Positions 8,590-17,084 of a DNA stretch of 42,304 nt are shown piece after piece. The notes beneath the pieces are model-generated. The model was not told the origin of the DNA, did no database searches, and saw only the letters and a program-made list of their open reading frames with translations. Every line of letters begins with the position of its first letter. Position 1 is the stretch's first letter. The translations under genes were made by a program, and so were the position numbers. Origin of the DNA: an uncultured Bacteroidales bacterium (GTDB lineage: Bacteria > Bacteroidota > Bacteroidia > Bacteroidales > P3); assembly GCA_900316965.1 (NCBI GenBank), contig ONEY01000014.1, forward strand, positions 1 to 42,304, read 5' to 3'.

Positions 8590-9399
8590 ATGGAGAGACA
8601 TAAAGTTATCTCATTCGAAAACCGTGAGTTACATTACCGCGACGAGGGCCGCGGCAACACCGAGACTCTTGTTCTTCTGCATGGTTTCCTCCAAAATTTG
8701 GCAGTTTGGAGTTCTCTGACACTGTCGTATATGCGTCACATGCGAGTTATCACCATCGACCTGCCCGGCCATGGCTACAGCGACACCTACTCGGATGTCC
8801 ACACCATGGACTTTATGGCCAACGCCGTAAAAGCCGTACTCGATGACGCCGGCGTAGAACGCTGCACTATGGCAGGCCATTCATTGGGCGGCTATGTGGC
8901 TCTCGCCTTCGCAACACATTATAGCTACATGCTCAACGGATTGATTCTGCTCCACTCACACGCCATGTCAGACAGCGAGGACAAACGCCAACAACGCGAC
9001 GAGGTGTGTCGTCAGGTTCACCAAAACAGGGCAGGCTTCATTGTGGACTTTATCACCAATCTCTTCGACGAATCGAAAAGAGAATACCTGGCCTCAGACA
9101 TCAAAGAACTGCGCGACCAATGCCTAGAAACACGCGAAGAGGGCATCATCGCCGCCCAAAGAGGCATGAAAGTGCGAACCTCACGCCTCCAAACCCTATG
9201 CAACCTCGCATCGCCAGTACTCTTCATCTATGGCAAAAACGACCCCCGTATTCCCCTCGAACTTGGACTCTCACAAGCCACACTACCACACAAAGCCGAA
9301 CTATTACTTCTTGACGGCGTAGCTCACATGTCATTCATCGAAGAACGGGAATACGTAAAAAATAGAATACAAAGCTTTGTACACCAGTGTTATACATAA
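8590..9399 (+). CDS. Alpha/beta hydrolase
   Basis: This 269-residue cytoplasmic protein has the alpha/beta hydrolase fold signatures. The oxyanion-hole region is LVLLHGFLQN near residue 30. The nucleophile elbow AGHSLGG places the serine at about residue 97. The aspartate lies in FIYGKNDPRIP and the histidine in GVAHMSFIE near the C-terminus. All three catalytic positions are present, so it is likely an active esterase, lipase or similar serine hydrolase. The substrate cannot be inferred. It has its own -7 box and follows a strong terminator, so it is probably monocistronic. Length is normal for the family. Confidence 0.85.
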   Translation: MERHKVISFENRELHYRDEGRGNTETLVLLHGFLQNLAVWSSLTLSYMRHMRVITIDLPGHGYSDTYSDVHTMDFMANAVKAVLDDAGVERCTMAGHSLGGYVALAFATHYSYMLNGLILLHSHAMSDSEDKRQQRDEVCRQVHQNRAGFIVDFITNLFDESKREYLASDIKELRDQCLETREEGIIAAQRGMKVRTSRLQTLCNLASPVLFIYGKNDPRIPLELGLSQATLPHKAELLLLDGVAHMSFIEEREYVKNRIQSFVHQCYT

Positions 9400-9448
9400 T
9401 TTAACATAATTATTTCAAAAAAAAAGTAATTATATCAATAAAATGTAG

Positions 9449-9456
9449 TACATTTG
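9449..9456 (+). promoter_or_regulatory. -7 promoter box TACATTTG before gdhA
   Basis: TACATTTG fits TAnnTTTG and lies 45 bp upstream of the gdhA ATG at 9502, giving a short untranslated leader of about 38 nt. Confidence 0.6.
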
Positions 9457-9501
9457 TTGTCTCAAAACAAAACAAAATTTTATTATAAATAATTAAATAC
9501 C

Positions 9502-10845
9502 ATGAAAGTAAACGAAATTATGGCTAACCTGGAAGCCAAACATCCGGGCGAAAACGAGTACTTACAGGCTGTACGCGAGGTCTTGGAGACCATCGAAGAA
9601 GAATACAACAAGCACCCCGAATTTGAGGCTGCAAAGATCGTCGAGCGTATTGTTGAGCCCGACCGTATCTTCACTTTCCGCGTGACTTGGGTAAACGACA
9701 AGGGTGAAGTTTGCACCAACCTCGGCTACCGCGTTCAGTTCAACGCTGCCCTCGGCGCATACAAAGGCGGTCTCCGCTTCCACAAAGCTGTCAACGTTTC
9801 TATGCTGAAATTCCTCGGCTTCGAGCAGATTTTCAAAAACAGCCTCACCAACCTGCCTCTCGGTGGTGGTAAGGGTGGCTCCGATTTCGACCCCGTCGGA
9901 AAGAGCGACGCTGAAATCATGCGTTTCTGCCAAGCCTTCATGTATGAACTGTGGCGCAACATCGGCCCCGATCAGGACAGCCCTGCTGGCGACGTAGGTG
10001 TTGGTGGCCGCGAAATTGGTTACCTCTATGGCGCTTACAAGAAACTCGCTCGCGAGCACAGCACCGGTGCCCTCACTGGCAAGAGCTACGGCTGGGGTGG
10101 TTCTCTCATCCGTCCCGAAGCTACCGGTTTCGGCGCTATCTACTATGTAGAGCGTATGGTTAAGGAAAAAGGCGACAAGATGGAAGGCAAACGCATCGCC
10201 CTCTCTGGCTTCGGTAACGTTGCTTGGGGTGCTGCCACCAAGGCTACCGAACTCGGCGCTAAGGTCGTTGCCATCTCTGGTCCCGACGGCGTTTGCGAAA
10301 TCGAGAACGGCATCACCAAAGAGATGATCGACTATATGCTCGATATGCGCGCCTCGAACCGCAACAAGGTTCAGGATATGGCCGACAAATTCCCCGGCCA
10401 GGCCAAATTCACCGCTGGTAAGAAAGCTTGGATCGTTAAGTGCGACATCGCTATGCCTTGCGCTTTCCAGAACGAACTTGCTGAAGAAGACGCTAAGATG
10501 CTCCTCGCCAATGGCGTGAAGTATGTTGCTGAGGTTTCCAACATGGGTTGCCAGCCCGCCGCTATCGCCGCTATCCAGGCTGCTAAGGTTCCTTTCGGAC
10601 CTGGTAAGGCTGTCAACGCTGGTGGTGTTGCTACCTCTGGCCTCGAAATCTGCCAGAACGCTGGCCACATCAACTGGACCGCTGAGGAAGTTGATGTTAA
10701 GCTCCACAAGATCATGAACGACATCTATGACATGTGCGTTGAGCACGGTCGTCAGGCTGATGGCACCATCAACTACGTTAAGGGTGCTAACATCGCCGGC
10801 TTCATGCGCGTTGCTAAGGCTATGCTTGCCCAGGGTATCATCTAA
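9502..10845 (+). CDS. gdhA: NADP-type glutamate dehydrogenase
   Basis: The 447-residue protein is a hexameric-type glutamate dehydrogenase, which interconverts 2-oxoglutarate plus ammonium and glutamate in the cytoplasm. Family marks include YKGGLRFH, the glycine-rich LPLGGGKGGSDFDP near residue 120, GWGGSLIRPEATGFG near 198, and the Rossmann loop LSGFGNVAWGAA near 236. Length matches the NADP(H)-dependent GdhA group; cofactor choice is inferred from family, not proven. Codon use stands out: glutamine is CAG in 12 of 13 cases, while the flanking plus-strand genes mostly use CAA, and GGT and AAG are common. This fits strong translational selection in an abundant enzyme. A -7 box precedes it and a perfect terminator follows, so it is a single-gene unit. 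Confidence 0.97.
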   Translation: MKVNEIMANLEAKHPGENEYLQAVREVLETIEEEYNKHPEFEAAKIVERIVEPDRIFTFRVTWVNDKGEVCTNLGYRVQFNAALGAYKGGLRFHKAVNVSMLKFLGFEQIFKNSLTNLPLGGGKGGSDFDPVGKSDAEIMRFCQAFMYELWRNIGPDQDSPAGDVGVGGREIGYLYGAYKKLAREHSTGALTGKSYGWGGSLIRPEATGFGAIYYVERMVKEKGDKMEGKRIALSGFGNVAWGAATKATELGAKVVAISGPDGVCEIENGITKEMIDYMLDMRASNRNKVQDMADKFPGQAKFTAGKKAWIVKCDIAMPCAFQNELAEEDAKMLLANGVKYVAEVSNMGCQPAAIAAIQAAKVPFGPGKAVNAGGVATSGLEICQNAGHINWTAEEVDVKLHKIMNDIYDMCVEHGRQADGTINYVKGANIAGFMRVAKAMLAQGII

Positions 10846-10873
10846 TACTCTCTGGTCAAATCATAAACCACTC

Positions 10874-10908
10874 GAAAGACCGTCCCTCATGGACGGTCTT
10901 TCATTTTT
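10874..10908 (+). terminator. Intrinsic terminator after gdhA
   Basis: GAAAGACCGTCC (10874-10885) and GGACGGTCTTTC (10891-10902) form a perfect 12-bp stem with a 5-nt loop, followed by ATTTTT. Confidence 0.95.
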
Positions 10909-10935
10909 AAAAACATCAAAAATTTGTCTCGATCA

Positions 10936-11364
10936 TTGAAAACAATCGAAATCATCAACGGCCCTAACCTCAACCTCACTGGTGTTCGCCAACCAGAAAT
11001 ATACGGCTCTACCACTATGGACGAAGCCATAGAGTCCCTGAGAAAACAGTTCCCTGACATCACCATCGCCTACTTCCAAAGCAATGTCGAGGGAGAACTG
11101 ATCAACGAAATCCAACAAGCCGGCTATAATTGCGACGCCATCATCGTCAACCTCGGAGGCTACAGCCACACCTCTGTGGCTCTCCGCGACGCCCTTCTAA
11201 GCGTGCCGGCTCTTAAAATCGAAGTCCACCTCAGCAACATCTTCGCTCGCGAAGAATACCGCCACCACTCTTTCATCACTTCCGCTTGCCAAGGTATTAT
11301 ATGCGGTTTTGGTCTCGATGGCTATAAACTGGCCATAGAGTACGCTCTCAATAAAAATTGTTGA
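10936..11364 (+). CDS. aroQ: 3-dehydroquinate dehydratase, type II
   Basis: The product (142 residues from the chosen start) is the type II dehydroquinase of the shikimate pathway, converting 3-dehydroquinate to 3-dehydroshikimate. The N-terminal IIINGPNLNL-type motif appears as EIINGPNLNLTG, followed by R18 and the catalytic tyrosine Y23 in RQPEIYG. The substrate-binding VNLGGYSHTS differs a little from the common NPGAYTHTS form. HLSNIFAREEYRHHS and GIICGFGLDGY complete the family pattern. No in-frame ATG exists before residue 29 or so, which would remove the active site, so a TTG start is required. TTG at 10936 aligns with the family start (M-K-x-I); TTG at 10924 would add four residues. 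The gdhA terminator lies just upstream. Confidence 0.92.
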   Translation: MKTIEIINGPNLNLTGVRQPEIYGSTTMDEAIESLRKQFPDITIAYFQSNVEGELINEIQQAGYNCDAIIVNLGGYSHTSVALRDALLSVPALKIEVHLSNIFAREEYRHHSFITSACQGIICGFGLDGYKLAIEYALNKNC

Positions 11365-11418
11365 AAACACTGCTAATAAATCCTTTACAATGCCACAAAA
11401 GCGTTGAATAATAATGTG

Positions 11419-11426
11419 TACATTTG
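11419..11426 (+). promoter_or_regulatory. -7 promoter box TACATTTG before the TPR gene
   Basis: TACATTTG matches TAnnTTTG, 67 bp upstream of the ATG at 11494 and 54 bp after the aroQ stop. No -33 TTTG at the right spacing. Confidence 0.5.
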
Positions 11427-11493
11427 TATTTTGTACATCATAGACATCACCTTGCTAAAACCTATGATATACAGATAACTACACATAAGAAGA

Positions 11494-12909
11494 ATGAAAA
11501 AAGACCGATTTAAAAACCAACGAAGAGAAGTAAAAAGTCTTGTCCTAAACTTTGAAGCCATGGACAAAAATGGCGACAGCCGCTATTACGACGTCGACCA
11601 ACTGGAGACTATCATCGACTTCTATCTTGAAACAGCAGACCACGACATGCTGGAAAAGTCGGTTCAATACAGCGAAAAACTATTCCCCGACTCTATCGAG
11701 ATTAAACTGCGCCGCGTCCACCTGCTTCACCTCCAGGAACGCTACGACGAAGCTCTCTCAATCCTTAAACAACTCGAGCAACTAGAACCAGACGACACCG
11801 ATGTGCTTTATGCTCTAGGTATGGTGTATAGCGCCCTCGACCAACCTCGCAAAGCTATACAATACTACCACAAAGCCACCGTCGACGGTTTTGAACTCGG
11901 CATCGTCTACAGCAACATCGCCGACGAATACGTCAAAATGGATCAACGCGCCGAGGCTCGCAACTACTACCGCAAAGCTCTGCGTATCAACCCCGACGAC
12001 GAACACTCTATCTACCAACTGGCCAACTGCTACGAGGCCGACGGCTTGGTGGATCAATGGATCAAATATTTCCAACGCTTTATCGAAGACAACCCCTACT
12101 CTAAATCGGGTTGGTTCTGCCTGGGCGAGGCATACGTCGCCGAAGGCCTCTACGAACGAGCTATCGACGCCTATCAATATGCAATAGCCATAGACTCAAA
12201 CTACTATTACGCCTACACGCAAATGGCTTCGTGCCAAATGGCCTTGAACAAACCCACCGAAGCCGTGGCTGCCATGCACGAAGCTTGCAACCACACCGAA
12301 GACAAAGCCACAGTCTTTTTCCAAATCGGCGAGATTTTTAGATCACAAAACAACATCGAAACAGCAGCCACCTACTACCGAAAAGCTATTAATGAAGACT
12401 CTTTCTTTGCCGAGGCTTGGAATGCTTTGGCTTCTTGCTACGGCATACTGGGCGACTACTCCACCGCTATAGACTGCTCTAAACGAGCACTTAAAATCGA
12501 TTCCGAATCGCCTTCATACCTCACCACCCTGGCTCTTATTTATGCCGAAAGCGGCGACCACGATAACGCCGACAAAATTTTCGAAATCGCCATTCCTTTC
12601 TATACCGACTTTGAACAGGGTTGGCTGGCTCTCGCTGACTACAAAATCATGCTCGAAAAATACGACGACGCTATCGACGTACTTAACAAAGGTTTGCCAA
12701 ACTGCGAAATGGTGCTTGAATTCAACAAACGTCTGGCTCTATGCTATTACCATACAGGCCGCCGCAACATGCTGTTCAACGCAGTGAGAGCATGCATATA
12801 CGACAACGAAAACGGCGCCTTCGACCTTTTGGGTTATTGCCCCGATTTGGGCTACGACCACGACGTATTAAATATCATCAATTCTCACATTCAAGAGAAT
12901 ACAAAATAA
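11494..12909 (+). CDS. Tetratricopeptide repeat (TPR) protein
   Basis: The 471-residue protein is almost entirely TPR-type helical repeats. Clear units include DTDVLYALGMVYSALDQPRK followed by AIQYYHKA, and similar A-x-x-Y-Y-R-K-A helices at about every 34 residues, roughly ten to twelve in total. There is no signal peptide or membrane segment, so it is probably a cytoplasmic scaffold. TPR proteins mediate protein-protein contacts; the partner cannot be told. The start ATG at 11494 follows an upstream -7 box. The following dedA gene begins 117 bp downstream, so co-transcription is possible but not obvious. Confidence 0.85.
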   Translation: MKKDRFKNQRREVKSLVLNFEAMDKNGDSRYYDVDQLETIIDFYLETADHDMLEKSVQYSEKLFPDSIEIKLRRVHLLHLQERYDEALSILKQLEQLEPDDTDVLYALGMVYSALDQPRKAIQYYHKATVDGFELGIVYSNIADEYVKMDQRAEARNYYRKALRINPDDEHSIYQLANCYEADGLVDQWIKYFQRFIEDNPYSKSGWFCLGEAYVAEGLYERAIDAYQYAIAIDSNYYYAYTQMASCQMALNKPTEAVAAMHEACNHTEDKATVFFQIGEIFRSQNNIETAATYYRKAINEDSFFAEAWNALASCYGILGDYSTAIDCSKRALKIDSESPSYLTTLALIYAESGDHDNADKIFEIAIPFYTDFEQGWLALADYKIMLEKYDDAIDVLNKGLPNCEMVLEFNKRLALCYYHTGRRNMLFNAVRACIYDNENGAFDLLGYCPDLGYDHDVLNIINSHIQENTK

Positions 12910-13026
12910 CAATATGGCAATGATTGGAAAAAGCCATTGCTATGTATTTGATTCTTTTATCGACTGTAAACAAATATTTATCAATAATCATTAACCCGTA
13001 ACCATTAACCCACAGAAGTGTATCCT

Positions 13027-13950
13027 ATGAAGAAAATTCTTGCTTATATCCTCCTGGCTTTGGCATGCCTGTCACCTCTCTCGGCCCAAAACAATGAAGA
13101 CGTGATACGCCAATTTGAAACCGACGAGCAACCATTCATCGCACAAGAGATGGACAGCAATGAGGCCGCTAAAGCTGAAGCCGAATTGACAGCTATCAAA
13201 ATGGGCACAAACAACAATGCCAATCGACAACATTCCATCGCCTCAGACTTGGCTGAGGAGGAATTCTCCACCGCCGACACACACTACCATGGATGGGTAG
13301 CTAAAGTGGTACAATGGTACGGCAACAACGTCAACTATATGGCTGTGGGGACATTGATGGCTATTGAAAGCTCTTTCGTACCTTTCCCTTCGGAGATAGT
13401 GATACCTCCCGCCGCTATGGTCGCCGCCGACCCCGCGACACCTAACAATATGAAAATTTGGCTTATTGTATTGGTGGGAACTCTGGGCGCTCTAATAGGT
13501 GCCTATATCAACTATTTCCTCTCTCTTTGGCTAGGACGTCCTATAATTTATAAGTTCGTCGACAGCAAACTGGGTCACGCTCTTAGCCTTTCGGGCGAAA
13601 AAATGGAAAGAGCCGAGAAATATTTCAACGAACATGGTGTGGTGAGCACCCTCGTGGGTCGCCTTATACCTGTCATACGACAGCTTATCTCTATCCCCGC
13701 AGGACTCTCACGCATGAATTTCGGCACATTCACCCTATTCACCTTCATAGGAGCAGGAATATGGAACTGCATACTTGGCCTGCTGGGATTCCTCGCCGTC
13801 AAAGCGGGTGGCATGGATTTCATATACAAATACAGCAGCCTCCTCTCTAAAATCATCATCGTTCTTTTTGTCGTCGCTGTTGCCTTCATAGCTATCCGCG
13901 CCATAATAAAAAAGCGCAAGGCTAAAGCTCTTAATCAACAGCAACAATAG
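13027..13950 (+). CDS. DedA family membrane protein (VTT domain) with signal peptide
   Basis: This 307-residue protein has an N-terminal signal-like segment (MKKILAYILLALACL to SAQ, residues 1-21) and a polar linker of about 60 residues. The DedA/VTT core follows: IESSFVPFPSEIVIPPAAM near 115, GRLIPVIRQLISIPAG near 215, and several membrane helices ending in a lysine-rich tail. DedA proteins act in the inner membrane and several move undecaprenyl phosphate or other lipid carriers. The acidic/proline re-entrant region and the arginine-containing G-R-x-x-P-x-x-R motif are intact. A cleavable leader plus linker is unusual, since many DedA proteins are close to 200-220 residues. I chose the ATG at 13027; a GTG at 13018 would add three residues. 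A 54-aa membrane gene follows 31 bp downstream. Confidence 0.88.
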   Translation: MKKILAYILLALACLSPLSAQNNEDVIRQFETDEQPFIAQEMDSNEAAKAEAELTAIKMGTNNNANRQHSIASDLAEEEFSTADTHYHGWVAKVVQWYGNNVNYMAVGTLMAIESSFVPFPSEIVIPPAAMVAADPATPNNMKIWLIVLVGTLGALIGAYINYFLSLWLGRPIIYKFVDSKLGHALSLSGEKMERAEKYFNEHGVVSTLVGRLIPVIRQLISIPAGLSRMNFGTFTLFTFIGAGIWNCILGLLGFLAVKAGGMDFIYKYSSLLSKIIIVLFVVAVAFIAIRAIIKKRKAKALNQQQQ

Positions 13951-13981
13951 CATCTTGCCCTTCTCCTCCAATAGCACTATC

Positions 13982-14146
13982 ATGGACAACAATAGCGACA
14001 ACAAATCACAGTTTGAGTGGAGACGTATGCTCCTCCGCAAAGACAGACCCCTTCCTAAAGCTGGCTGCAGCTGGGCCTTCTACATCCTATTGCTTGCCAT
14101 GATCGTCTATCTCACTATTATGTTTCTAAAATACAAACAAATCTGA
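13982..14146 (+). CDS. Small single-span membrane protein, 54 aa
   Basis: This short protein begins with a polar segment (MDNNSDNKSQFEWRR), has a basic stretch RKDRPLPK, and then one hydrophobic helix of about 22 residues (AFYILLLAMIVYLTIMFL) before a basic end KYKQI. The topology is probably cytoplasmic N-terminus by charge, but this is uncertain. No homologous family is recognised. It lies 31 bp after dedA and 29 bp before sufS, so it appears to be part of the same transcript and may be an accessory subunit of the DedA protein. Coding status rests on clean spacing and a sensible membrane helix. Confidence 0.6.
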   Translation: MDNNSDNKSQFEWRRMLLRKDRPLPKAGCSWAFYILLLAMIVYLTIMFLKYKQI

Positions 14147-14175
14147 TTTTTATCATCTCAAAATAATATACAAAC

Positions 14176-15381
14176 GTGGACATCCGAACACTTTTTCCTA
14201 TACTCGACCAAAACGTTTACGGCAAACCTCTTGTATATTTCGACAATGCCGCCACAACACAAAAACCCCAGTGTGTCATCGACGCATTGAATGGATACTA
14301 CACATCTCTCAATAGCAACATTCACCGCGGCGCTCACTATCTCGCAGCCAAAGCAACAGAATGTTACGAACAAACCCGCGAAGCTGTAAGAAACTTCATC
14401 AACGCCAAACATAGCCATGAAATTGTTTTCACTCGCGGCACAACGGAAAGCATCAACCTTGTAGCATCCTCTTTCTGTCAACGTTTCCTGTCAAAAGGTG
14501 ACGAAATCATCGTCTCAGGCATGGAACACCACAGCAACATAGTTCCTTGGCAACTGGCATGCGAAAAAGCCGGTGCTCACCTCCGCGTCATCCCCTTCAG
14601 CGACGAAGGCATCCTTGACCTCCACGCTCTGACAAATCTCATCAACGAAAAGACACGCCTTGTGGCTGTGAACCATGTGAGCAACACACTGGGTACTGTC
14701 AACCCCATCGCAGAAATTGTCAACATAGCCCATAGCCACAACATCCCTGTCCTTGTCGATGGCGCACAGTCGATATCTCACATGCCTGTCGACGTGCAAG
14801 CTCTCGGATGCGATTTCTACTGCTTCTCGGGGCACAAAATGTACGCTCCTATGGGCGTAGGCATAATGTACGGCAAAGAGGAACTTCTCAACGAAATGCC
14901 TCCTTATCAAGGCGGCGGAGAAATGATAAAGGATGTCACCTTCGAAAAAACCACCTACAACGATTTGCCTTTCAAATTCGAAGCTGGCACCCCCTCGGTG
15001 GGCGACGTACTAGGACTCAAAGCGGCTATCGACTTCATGCACCAATGCGGCATAGAATACATTGCGACACACGAAAAAATGCTTACCGACTACGCCACTC
15101 AAAAGCTGCAAGAGATTGACGGCATCCGCATCTTCGGCGTCGCACCTCACAAAACATCTGTCATCTCTTTCCTTATCGGCAACACCCACCCTTACGACGT
15201 TGGTACTCTGCTCGACAAACTGGGCATCGCTGTTCGCACCGGCCACCATTGCACCCAACCTATCATGGACCGCTACAAAATACCCGGCACTGTTCGCGCC
15301 TCCTTCGCAGTATACAACACCAAAGAAGAAATCGACATTTTCATCCAGGCACTCCATCGCATTGCTCCCATGCTTCAATAA
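14176..15381 (+). CDS. sufS: Cysteine desulfurase, SufS type
   Basis: The 401-residue enzyme removes sulfur from cysteine for iron-sulfur cluster assembly, using pyridoxal phosphate. The PLP lysine is K221 in FSGHKMYAP, and the catalytic persulfide cysteine is C359 in RTGHHCTQP. The N-terminal YFDNAATTQKP and the FTRGTTESINLVA segment match group II (SufS/CsdA) desulfurases. The start is a GTG at 14176; the next in-frame ATG would remove the conserved N-terminus. Other suf genes are not in the window, so this copy is separated from sufBCD or is a CsdA-like paralogue. It sits between a small membrane gene and recN (35 bp gap). Confidence 0.93.
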   Translation: MDIRTLFPILDQNVYGKPLVYFDNAATTQKPQCVIDALNGYYTSLNSNIHRGAHYLAAKATECYEQTREAVRNFINAKHSHEIVFTRGTTESINLVASSFCQRFLSKGDEIIVSGMEHHSNIVPWQLACEKAGAHLRVIPFSDEGILDLHALTNLINEKTRLVAVNHVSNTLGTVNPIAEIVNIAHSHNIPVLVDGAQSISHMPVDVQALGCDFYCFSGHKMYAPMGVGIMYGKEELLNEMPPYQGGGEMIKDVTFEKTTYNDLPFKFEAGTPSVGDVLGLKAAIDFMHQCGIEYIATHEKMLTDYATQKLQEIDGIRIFGVAPHKTSVISFLIGNTHPYDVGTLLDKLGIAVRTGHHCTQPIMDRYKIPGTVRASFAVYNTKEEIDIFIQALHRIAPMLQ

Positions 15382-15416
15382 CAGCACTATAAGTTTACTA
15401 CCAACTATATATCACT

Positions 15417-17084
15417 ATGCTACACCACTTACATATAGAGAATTACGCTCTCATTAAACATAGCGACATCGACTTCAGCGATGGTTTTGTCGCCATCACC
15501 GGCGAAACAGGTGCAGGTAAATCCATCATGCTCGGCGCCTTATCCCTGTTGCTGGGTCAAAGAGCCGACGTCAAAGTGTTGCACGACCCCGAACACAAAT
15601 GCATAGTCGAAGCCATGTTCAATGTGACACCGGGGATGCTGAGATCTTTGTTTGAGGACAACGATGTCGACTACAACGATGATGGTACTATCATCATACG
15701 CCGCGAAATTCTACCCTCGGCAAAAAGCCGTGCCTTTGTCAACGACACCCCTGTGCAACTGAATTTTCTCCGCCTGCTTGGATCTTCTTTAATAGATATC
15801 CACTCTCAACATGCCACCCTCCTCTTGGGCGAAAGCGGCTATCAGACTTCATTGCTCGACAGCCTTTCCAACGACAAATCTGCCCTACCCGAATACAAAG
15901 AGGCTTATCACCTATACTCAACTCTGAAACAAAAACTTGAGCAACTCACTATTCAAGAACAGCAGAATCGCAAGGACTACGACTACAACAAGTTCCTCTT
16001 CGATGAACTCTACGCTGCCTCTCTGGATCCTGACGAACAGGATAAACTTGAACAGGAATCTTCACTATTGGCTAACGCAGAAGAAATAAAACAATCCATA
16101 TCGCAGGTGGTTAACATCTGCGACGGTGACGAGGACTCTGCTCTGGCTCGCCTTAACGCCGCCAAGTCTTCTCTCAACAAAATAGCCTCCTTTGACCCTC
16201 AGTTGCAATCTTTACTCGAACGCCTTGAGTCGGCAGTAATAGAACTTGACGACATAGTGTCAACTCTAGACAGCAAAAACCAGGGTATCGCTTTCTCTCC
16301 CATGCGTCAACAAGAAGTCGACGAACGCTTGGATTTAATCTACCGACTCGAAAAGAAACACAATGTCGACAACATCAACGCTCTACTTTCTATACAACAA
16401 CAACTAGACAACCTACTGAACCAAGCCAACGACAACGACCGAGAGATTCAAAAAACCATGGAGGCTGTCGACAAAGCCTACAAATCTCTGCAGCGTCAAG
16501 CCTCTAAACTAACCTCATCACGCAAAGAGGCTGCTCAAAAGCTGGAAGAAGATATCATTCCTCTGCTCGTCGACCTCGGCATGGGCAACGCCACGCTTAA
16601 AGCCAGCATTGTGCCCAGCACTAACTATGGATTAAATGGCGGCGACATTATACAACTCCTCTTCAACGCCAACAAGGGCGGACAACTGCGCGAGCTCGAC
16701 AAAGTGGCTTCCGGCGGCGAAATGTCACGACTTATGCTGGCTATAAAAGCTCTCACAGCACGCAGCGGCCTGCTCCCTACCGTGATCTTCGACGAAATCG
16801 ACTCTGGCATCTCGGGTGACATATCTGTCAAAGTAGGCGGCATTATGCAACGTATGGCTGAAAGCATGCAGGTTGTTGCCATCACCCACCTGCCTCAAAT
16901 AGCGGCACGAGCCAAACAGCATTACAAAGTTTACAAAGACTTCAGCGACGACAACACAGCCTCGAACATACGCCTGCTCTCTGTCGACGAACGCAAAAGG
17001 GAAATAGCCACAATGCTCTCTTCTGAACCTCCCTCACAAGCTGCTCTCAAAACCGCAGAGGAATTGATGAAAGACAATAAATGA
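15417..17084 (+). CDS. recN: DNA repair protein RecN
   Basis: The 555-residue SMC-like ATPase acts in double-strand break repair. The Walker A loop GETGAGKSIML lies near residue 30, preceded by the typical HLHIENYALI start. A coiled-coil middle (about 150-370) is rich in Q, E, L and K. The signature LDKVASGGEMSRLMLA and Walker B TVIFDEIDSGISGDIS are near 425 and 460. The C-terminal region VVAITHLPQIAARAKQHYKV is also diagnostic. Length is normal. The stop overlaps the next start in an ATGA (17081-17084), indicating translational coupling with the M23 peptidase gene. Confidence 0.96.
   Translation: MLHHLHIENYALIKHSDIDFSDGFVAITGETGAGKSIMLGALSLLLGQRADVKVLHDPEHKCIVEAMFNVTPGMLRSLFEDNDVDYNDDGTIIIRREILPSAKSRAFVNDTPVQLNFLRLLGSSLIDIHSQHATLLLGESGYQTSLLDSLSNDKSALPEYKEAYHLYSTLKQKLEQLTIQEQQNRKDYDYNKFLFDELYAASLDPDEQDKLEQESSLLANAEEIKQSISQVVNICDGDEDSALARLNAAKSSLNKIASFDPQLQSLLERLESAVIELDDIVSTLDSKNQGIAFSPMRQQEVDERLDLIYRLEKKHNVDNINALLSIQQQLDNLLNQANDNDREIQKTMEAVDKAYKSLQRQASKLTSSRKEAAQKLEEDIIPLLVDLGMGNATLKASIVPSTNYGLNGGDIIQLLFNANKGGQLRELDKVASGGEMSRLMLAIKALTARSGLLPTVIFDEIDSGISGDISVKVGGIMQRMAESMQVVAITHLPQIAARAKQHYKVYKDFSDDNTASNIRLLSVDERKREIATMLSSEPPSQAALKTAEELMKDNK

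Noticed and set aside
9562..10746. Long minus-strand open frame (394 codons) opposite gdhA
   Set aside because: It is an antisense shadow caused by the strong codon bias of gdhA. The translation shows no recognisable domain, and gdhA on the other strand is certain.
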